From the NCBI GenBank assembly GCA_016926595.1, contig JAFGOG010000431.1, positions 1-11,818 of the forward strand: DNA of 11,818 nt, written 5' to 3'. Position 1 is the stretch's first letter. Each line of letters begins with the position of its first letter. Made by a program: the position numbers and the translations under genes. This document shows, one piece after another, positions 8,217 through 11,818 of the stretch. This DNA is from Anaerolineae bacterium. GTDB lineage: Bacteria; Chloroflexota; Anaerolineae; JAAYZQ01. The notes under the pieces are model-generated. The model ran no database searches, was not told where the DNA came from, and worked only from the letters and a program-made list of their open reading frames with translations.

Positions 8217-8876
8217 CTACACAAAGTAGGACGGGCTGAGCGCGATCAGCAATTGGCCGCCGTAGTACAGGTACAGGCCAAGCCGTTCCAATCTGAACGG
8301 GCGGCGGAAGCGGTTGATCGCCAGTAGCAGGTCTGACACCCAGAACAGGATCGCGCCCACGGCGATCAGCCAGGCCTGGGTGGTGCTGAAAAAGGTTCCG
8401 AAAAAGGTCGAAACAGCCCGGTTGACCATGAAGCAGATGGCGAGGATGTAAAAGATCACCGGGCCCTGCATCTTGCCCAGGCCGGGCTTGAGGTAAAGGT
8501 AGATCAGCGCGGCCAGGACCAACAGGACCGCCGCCGTGACCAGGTCTTGTAGGTGAAAGCCGTTGGGCACGGTAAAGACGATGGAATAGACGATCTGGGC
8601 CAACAGGAAGGACACCAGCCCGATCATGAACCAGCGGTTGGCCTTGAACATGAGCGCCACGTCGCCGCCGAGCGACAGGACCAGCCCCAGGGTCACCCCC
8701 CACGTGTAGGCCGGCTTGACTCCCGGCGTGGTGAAGGACAGCAGCGCCACCAGGATGACCAGCAGGGTGGACAGCGGCTTCCACAGGTAGACCTGCTTGT
8801 CGTCTCCCCTGAGCGCAGCCCAGATCAGCAGGGTGACGGTTACGGCAATGACCGGGATCGGAATCAGCGGTGACAT
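8217..8876 (-). CDS. Lysoplasmalogenase, YhhN/TMEM86 family
   Basis: A 219-residue integral membrane protein of about eight hydrophobic helices. The family (YhhN/TMEM86) hydrolyses the vinyl-ether bond of lysoplasmalogens, giving an aldehyde and a glycerophospho-base. The two family Asp motifs are visible: LSLGGDVALMF (D72) and FWVSDLLLA (D182). The whole-length pattern, KPLSTLL near the N-terminus and LYYGGQLLIALS at the end, fits. Start: ATG 8876 with AAGGAG 3 nt upstream (spacing is short). A longer in-frame start at 8918 would place the -10 box inside the gene, so it was rejected. It is transcribed alone from its own promoter and converges on the DNA ligase. Family membership is secure; the enzyme activity is inferred from the family. 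Confidence 0.9.
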   Translation of the reverse strand: MSPLIPIPVIAVTVTLLIWAALRGDDKQVYLWKPLSTLLVILVALLSFTTPGVKPAYTWGVTLGLVLSLGGDVALMFKANRWFMIGLVSFLLAQIVYSIVFTVPNGFHLQDLVTAAVLLVLAALIYLYLKPGLGKMQGPVIFYILAICFMVNRAVSTFFGTFFSTTQAWLIAVGAILFWVSDLLLAINRFRRPFRLERLGLYLYYGGQLLIALSPSYFV

Positions 8877-8906
8877 TGGCTCCTTCTTGAAAAGATCAAC
8901 AGAGGA

Positions 8907-8935
8907 ATTATAGCACAAAGCGAGTGGGCAGGCAA
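8907..8935 (-). promoter_or_regulatory. Extended -10 promoter of the lysoplasmalogenase
   Basis: On the minus strand TTGCCT (8935-8930), a 17-nt spacer and TATAAT (8912-8907), with TGC immediately before the -10 (extended -10). The predicted transcript start near 8900 leaves a leader of about 24 nt before ATG 8876. It sits just downstream of the terminator of the preceding minus-strand operon, so the gene is its own unit. Confidence 0.65.
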
Positions 8936-8952
8936 AATGGCCGGAAAGAAAG

Positions 8953-8988
8953 CAGGTCGCCGCCAGCCGGGCAGCCGGCGGCGACCTG
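8953..8988 (-). terminator. Intrinsic terminator closing the secreted-protein operon
   Basis: CAGGTCGCCGCC (8953-8964) and GGCGGCGACCTG (8977-8988) form a perfect 12-bp GC-rich stem with a 12-nt loop. On the minus strand the stem is followed by CTTTCTTTCC, an interrupted T tract. It lies 80 nt past the stop at 9068 and just before the lysoplasmalogenase promoter. A second, smaller stem, GGCGGG (9002-9007) with CCCGCC (9015-9020), lies between the stop and this hairpin. Confidence 0.7.
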
Positions 8989-9067
8989 TCCGATTCAGGA
9001 TGGCGGGTGCAGGGCCCGCCCTTACTCGCCGTGAAACGCTATCCAGCCAGATCTATGACCTCGCACC

Positions 9068-9652
9068 TCACTTGAAAACCAGGGGCAGGTAGAACCGGTA
9101 TGGGCCGGCGGCAGCGCTCACCGGTCCATTGCGGTCAGTTGAGCTATCAAAGTGGACGCAGTCCAGCCAGTAGTAGTACACCGCGCCCGGCTCAAGCGGC
9201 CGGTCCACAAACTGGTATTGGTCACCAACCGGGCTGCCTGGCTGCTTGGCCGGGATGAGCGTATCGTTCAGGCGCACCGGCTCGCCCTGCGGATCGTCCG
9301 CCCGGTAGAGGTCAAAGCCCATGATGTCGGCCACGATCACCTTTTCGCCAGCATTCCAGCAGATATAGCCGTACAGATGAGCTGCGTCGTCGGCGGCCAC
9401 TTGCAGTTGGGTGAGATTGGTCCACTGGGCGCCAGGCCAGCCGCCCGGAGCGCCCAGGTCGCCAGATGGGTCGTCGGCCAGCAGGGCATAACTGGCATCG
9501 CGCTGGCCGTCTGGCACGATCTCTGGCCTGACATCGGAGTGGATGCCCGGCGCCAAGGCCAGCATGATGCCGAGCACGAGCAGGACGAACAGAACGTCGG
9601 CGGGCTGCAAGGCCCGCCGACCCGAGCGTGTCCCCGGGACAACTGGTGTCAT
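9068..9652 (-). CDS. Predicted exported protein with truncated FnIII-like module and YLPLV tail
   Basis: A 194-residue protein of unknown function. An N-terminal hydrophobic helix (about 19-36) after Arg-rich residues looks like a signal peptide or anchor. A short segment, DGQRDASYALLADDPSGDL to LTQLQVAADD..LYGY (about 48-92), resembles the first strands of CBM9/DOMON-like sugar-binding domains. From GFDLYRADDP onward (about 111-186) it matches the second half of the module at the end of the upstream protein: EPVRLNDTLIP, PGSPVG, YYYWLD and GPVSAA. The opening strands expected in such a module (VRLVSF...WETATE) are absent. It ends YRFYLPLVFK, like the C-termini of many Chloroflexota secreted proteins. 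Its ATG overlaps the upstream stop (ATGA), so translation is probably coupled. It could be a decaying or recombined copy. Confidence 0.72.
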   Translation of the reverse strand: MTPVVPGTRSGRRALQPADVLFVLLVLGIMLALAPGIHSDVRPEIVPDGQRDASYALLADDPSGDLGAPGGWPGAQWTNLTQLQVAADDAAHLYGYICWNAGEKVIVADIMGFDLYRADDPQGEPVRLNDTLIPAKQPGSPVGDQYQFVDRPLEPGAVYYYWLDCVHFDSSTDRNGPVSAAAGPYRFYLPLVFK

Positions 9653-10428
9653 CGCCCTGGGCTCACCAGCCGGGGAAGCTTGGATCTTGGCGTTGCATTC
9701 ACCGGACCGTGCAGCGTGGTAAAGCCATAGATGTCGACGTCCTCCAGCCAGTAGTAGTAGGTCACCCCAGACCGCATTACCCGATCCAGCCAGGTGTAGC
9801 GGGCGCCGACCGGGGAGCCAGGCGCCTGGCTGGGGATGAGGGTATCGTTTAGACGGACCGGCTCGTCGTCTGGGGAAGTAGCGCGGTAGAGGTTAAAGCC
9901 TAGGTTGTCGATCTCGGTGGCCGTCTCCCAGTCGAGGCGGATGGCACCGACCAACGGGGTGGCGGTGAAGGAGACCAGGCGGACGGCATCGGGGATACTC
10001 TGGCCTACGTTAGTTATGCAAAAGTATTCGCCGATGGTATCGGGTGTCTCGGTGGCTTCGTCGTCACTGCCGGGGCCGCGATTATTCTGCGAATTGCCGG
10101 CGCCGTTGTTGTCGTCACTATCACCCCAACCGCAGGTGCCGTCACTAGCCCCTGTTACCGGGTCCACGTTGCCGTCACCACAGTGATCGCCGTCGCCCCT
10201 GTAATCGCCGACCTGCTCATAGCCGTCGGCGCCTTGGGCCGTGCCAGGGGCGCTGTCATAGATGTCATAGCCATCCATATTGTAGGTGGTATAGACGGCA
10301 AAGTTCATCGGCGTGCCAGTGCTGCTGTTGGGCTGGCCGCCGATGGCTGACCAGGCGAGACGAAACTCAAAGAAAACTCCGCCCTCCAAGTCAGAGATCC
10401 AGGCGCTGTTAGCCCAGTCACTGCCAAG
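9649..10428 (-). CDS. C-terminal part of a frameshifted secreted protein (CBM9/DOMON-like end plus FnIII-like domain)
   Basis: This frame continues the upstream part (10418-11035) after a one-base shift. It is open from just after a TGA at 10431-10429 to the stop at 9649. The first possible initiator is TTG 10389, with no ribosome site, so independent translation is doubtful. It begins GSDWANSAWISDLEGGVFFEF, completing the sugar-binding-like domain. An Asp/Gly-rich stretch with two Cys (HCGDGNVDP, TCGWGDSDDNN) and an acidic linker follow, then a fibronectin-III-like module starting VRLVSFTATP and running WETATEIDNLGFNLYRA, EPVRLNDTLIP, PGSPVG, YYYWLEDV to GPVNATP. The C-terminus KLPRLVSPGR looks like a degraded relative of the YLPLV tail of the next protein. 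It was probably exported; function unknown. The rejoined gene would encode 461 residues. Confidence 0.72.
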   Translation of the reverse strand, partial: LGSDWANSAWISDLEGGVFFEFRLAWSAIGGQPNSSTGTPMNFAVYTTYNMDGYDIYDSAPGTAQGADGYEQVGDYRGDGDHCGDGNVDPVTGASDGTCGWGDSDDNNGAGNSQNNRGPGSDDEATETPDTIGEYFCITNVGQSIPDAVRLVSFTATPLVGAIRLDWETATEIDNLGFNLYRATSPDDEPVRLNDTLIPSQAPGSPVGARYTWLDRVMRSGVTYYYWLEDVDIYGFTTLHGPVNATPRSKLPRLVSPGR

Positions 10429-11035
10429 TCAGGATGCTGCCCGAGCCGCCGACCGGTATCAGCTCAGCATAACCGGATGGGTCGTTGTCCGAAGTATCAC
10501 GGGCCTGGGACACTGCGATGAAATGGCTGGGGGTCCACTCGTCAAAGTCGACCCATTTACCCCAGGCCGTGCTGGACTGGCCCAGGTCGCCGCTTTGGCT
10601 GCCATCACAGTCGATGGCAATGAACAGGTCCACGACGTCGCCGTCCATCAGTTTGTTAGGTCCCTGGACGCCCAGGTACAAATAGCCTGCATCCCACTGC
10701 AGGTAGAACTGCTTGACATCGGCAGTGTCGCCATCGCTCAACGTGTAATCGACCCAATCGCTGTCGATCCAATGGTACGCCGACGTCTCGTTCAAAGCGT
10801 CCGAGTCTGTGTTGCTTCCTCCGGCGGTGGGCGCGGCGAAAGGGACCTCGGTGACGTGTGAAGCCAGTTTGAAATCATTAGTGCCGTCGACGACGATCGC
10901 GACAAACTCACGGGAGTCGATCGGGGCGCCACCGGCAGCCAAGACCGCTGGGCCGCTGCCGGGGAGCGGCGAAAGCACAAATGCCGCTGCGACCAGTACG
11001 GAAAAAAGACTCAAAGCACGCTGTTTTGTGTTCAC
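10418..11035 (-). CDS. N-terminal part of the frameshifted secreted protein: signal peptide plus CBM9/DOMON-like domain
   Basis: A 205-residue frame starting at GTG 11035, with GAGAG 4 nt upstream. The N-terminus NTKQRALSLFSVLVAAAFVL, ending near AVLAAGGAP, is a classic Sec signal peptide. The rest resembles secreted CBM9/DOMON-like beta-sandwich domains that bind sugars: VDGTNDF, DTADVKQFYLQWDAGYLYLGVQG, VVDLFIAIDCDGSQSGD and WTPSHFIAVSQ. It stops at TGA 10420-10418 after SGSILTWQ, in the middle of the domain. Moving forward one base restores a sensible continuation (9649-10428). Only 34 nt separate it from the aminotransferase stop, so it may be read in the same transcript. Substrate and partner are unknown. 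I cannot tell a true pseudogene from a sequencing error. Confidence 0.78.
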   Translation of the reverse strand: MNTKQRALSLFSVLVAAAFVLSPLPGSGPAVLAAGGAPIDSREFVAIVVDGTNDFKLASHVTEVPFAAPTAGGSNTDSDALNETSAYHWIDSDWVDYTLSDGDTADVKQFYLQWDAGYLYLGVQGPNKLMDGDVVDLFIAIDCDGSQSGDLGQSSTAWGKWVDFDEWTPSHFIAVSQARDTSDNDPSGYAELIPVGGSGSILTWQ

Positions 11036-11069
11036 TTTACTCTCTTGCTCTGCACAAACGTGGAGCGGC

Positions 11070-11818
11070 CTAGGGTGTTTGGCCCAGCACCCGCCCCAGG
11101 ACCTCGATACCCTCCCGAATCCTGTCCGGGGTTACGTAACTAAAGGCCAGGCGCAGGCACTGGCCGGTGGGCGTTTCGGCGAAAAAGGGATCGCCGCCAG
11201 GGATCATCAAGCCCGCTTCCCTGGCCCGCTTGACCACGCTGGCGGCCTTGAACGGTTCGGGGAGCGCCAGCCAGACGAAAAAGCCGCCTCCCGGCCTGGT
11301 CCAGCGCACGCCGGGAGGCATGTGGGCCGCCAGGGCGTCCAGCAGCACATCCCGCCGCTCACGGTAGACCCGGCGCAACTGCTCGATGTGGGGCTCTAGC
11401 AGGCCTTGGCGGCAATAGGTAGCCAGGATGTTGGCCACCAGCGGGTTGGCCCCGCCGCCCATGTTGCGCAGTCCACTGCTGATCACCCGCTCGATCCAGC
11501 CGGGCGGGCCGATCAGCCAGCCAAGCCGCAGCCCTGGCGCCATGATCTTGGAAAAGCTGCCGATGCGCAGCACGCGCCGGCCGCCGTCCAGGGCAAACAG
11601 CGAGGGCGGCAGCTCGCCGCCATAGGCCAGGTCGTGGTAGACGTCATCCTCGACGACCATGAGATCGTAGCGCTCGGCCAGGTCCAGCACCGCCCGGCGG
11701 CGGTCGCCGGCCAGGGTGATGCCGCTTGGATTCTGAAAGTTGGGGATGACGTACAGCAGGCGCGCCCGCTCGCCGCGCCGGGCCAAGGCCTCCAGGCGGG
11801 CGGCCAGGGCCTCGACGC
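11070..11818 (-). CDS. PLP-dependent aminotransferase class I/II (LysN/MocR-C-like), 5' end outside window
   Basis: The frame enters from the right edge (first full codon at 11816) and stops at TAG 11072-11070, giving 249 residues of the C-terminal two thirds. It is a cytosolic fold-type I transaminase that moves an amino group between an amino acid and a 2-oxo acid. Visible landmarks: VIPNFQNPSG (cofactor Asn loop), VVEDDVYHDL (Asp and Tyr of the PLP site), GSFSKIMAPGLRLGW with the Schiff-base Lys at 11549-11547, the glycine-rich GGGFFVWLALP, and LRLAFSYV with the carboxylate-binding Arg. This pattern fits the 2-aminoadipate aminotransferase/LysN group, which is broad in substrate, and also the C-terminal half of MocR/GntR regulators. 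The N-terminus needed to separate these lies outside the window. The real substrate cannot be assigned. Confidence 0.9.
   Translation of the reverse strand, partial: VEALAARLEALARRGERARLLYVIPNFQNPSGITLAGDRRRAVLDLAERYDLMVVEDDVYHDLAYGGELPPSLFALDGGRRVLRIGSFSKIMAPGLRLGWLIGPPGWIERVISSGLRNMGGGANPLVANILATYCRQGLLEPHIEQLRRVYRERRDVLLDALAAHMPPGVRWTRPGGGFFVWLALPEPFKAASVVKRAREAGLMIPGGDPFFAETPTGQCLRLAFSYVTPDRIREGIEVLGRVLGQTP

Noticed and set aside
8217..8918. Longer lysoplasmalogenase start at 8918
   Set aside because: It would place the TATAAT -10 box inside the coding region and adds 14 residues not typical of the family. ATG 8876 has an AAGGAG just upstream.
9152..9730. Plus-strand frame of 192 codons
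   Set aside because: It is antisense to the two secreted-protein genes, which show a signal peptide and repeated modules. The antisense protein has no recognisable features.
10418..10431. Programmed RF2-like +1 frameshift
   Set aside because: The TGA-C context fits, but the P-site codon CAG cannot re-pair well on AGT and no upstream Shine-Dalgarno-like stimulator is evident. A mutation or sequence error is simpler.
1..11818. CRISPR array, tRNA/rRNA, IS element or phage genes
   Set aside because: No regularly spaced direct repeats, transposase or integrase motifs, or RNA gene signatures were seen on either strand.

Overview
The window is GC-rich bacterial DNA that carries mostly long genes with short gaps. 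The gene content suggests a Chloroflexota bacterium (Anaerolineae/Caldilineae-like). The evidence is an archaeal-type ATP-dependent DNA ligase, many-TM sensor kinases, and secreted proteins with a fibronectin-III-like WETATEID...GFNLYR module, one of which ends in a YLPLV-type tail. The assignment rests on remembered family habits, not a search, so it is moderate.

Left part, minus strand (1-3985): an 8-oxoguanine deaminase (3985->2624) has a strong-looking promoter. About 100 nt downstream lies a large sensor histidine kinase (GTG at 2524) that runs off the left edge. This kinase has about eight N-terminal TM helices, a FPYYG-containing (nidogen-like) outside domain, a ninth TM, HAMP, HisKA and HATPase. 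Its own candidate promoter and a 10-bp inverted repeat lie just upstream.

Middle, plus strand (4168-8110): starting divergently from the deaminase is a second orphan kinase (about nine TM, GAF, coiled coil, HisKA, HATPase). An ATP-dependent DNA ligase follows only 4 nt later, so the two are probably co-transcribed. No response regulator is visible for either kinase. Oxidised-base removal (deaminase) and nick sealing (ligase) share one divergent control region, which hints at a nucleic-acid damage theme. That link is inference.

Right part, minus strand: a YhhN/TMEM86 lysoplasmalogenase (8876->8217) has its own extended -10 promoter and converges on the ligase. Upstream of it, ending at a clear 12-bp-stem terminator (8953-8988), is a run of three reading frames: a class I/II PLP aminotransferase (enters from the right edge, ends 11070), a secreted CBM9/DOMON-like plus FnIII-like protein broken by a one-base frameshift (11035->9649), and a smaller protein (9652->9068) joined to it by an ATGA stop/start overlap. 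The smaller protein repeats the C-terminal module of the first. No RNA genes, CRISPR arrays, IS elements or phage genes were seen. The best leads are the frameshifted secreted pair, the composite receptor kinase, and the kinase-ligase operon beside the deaminase.
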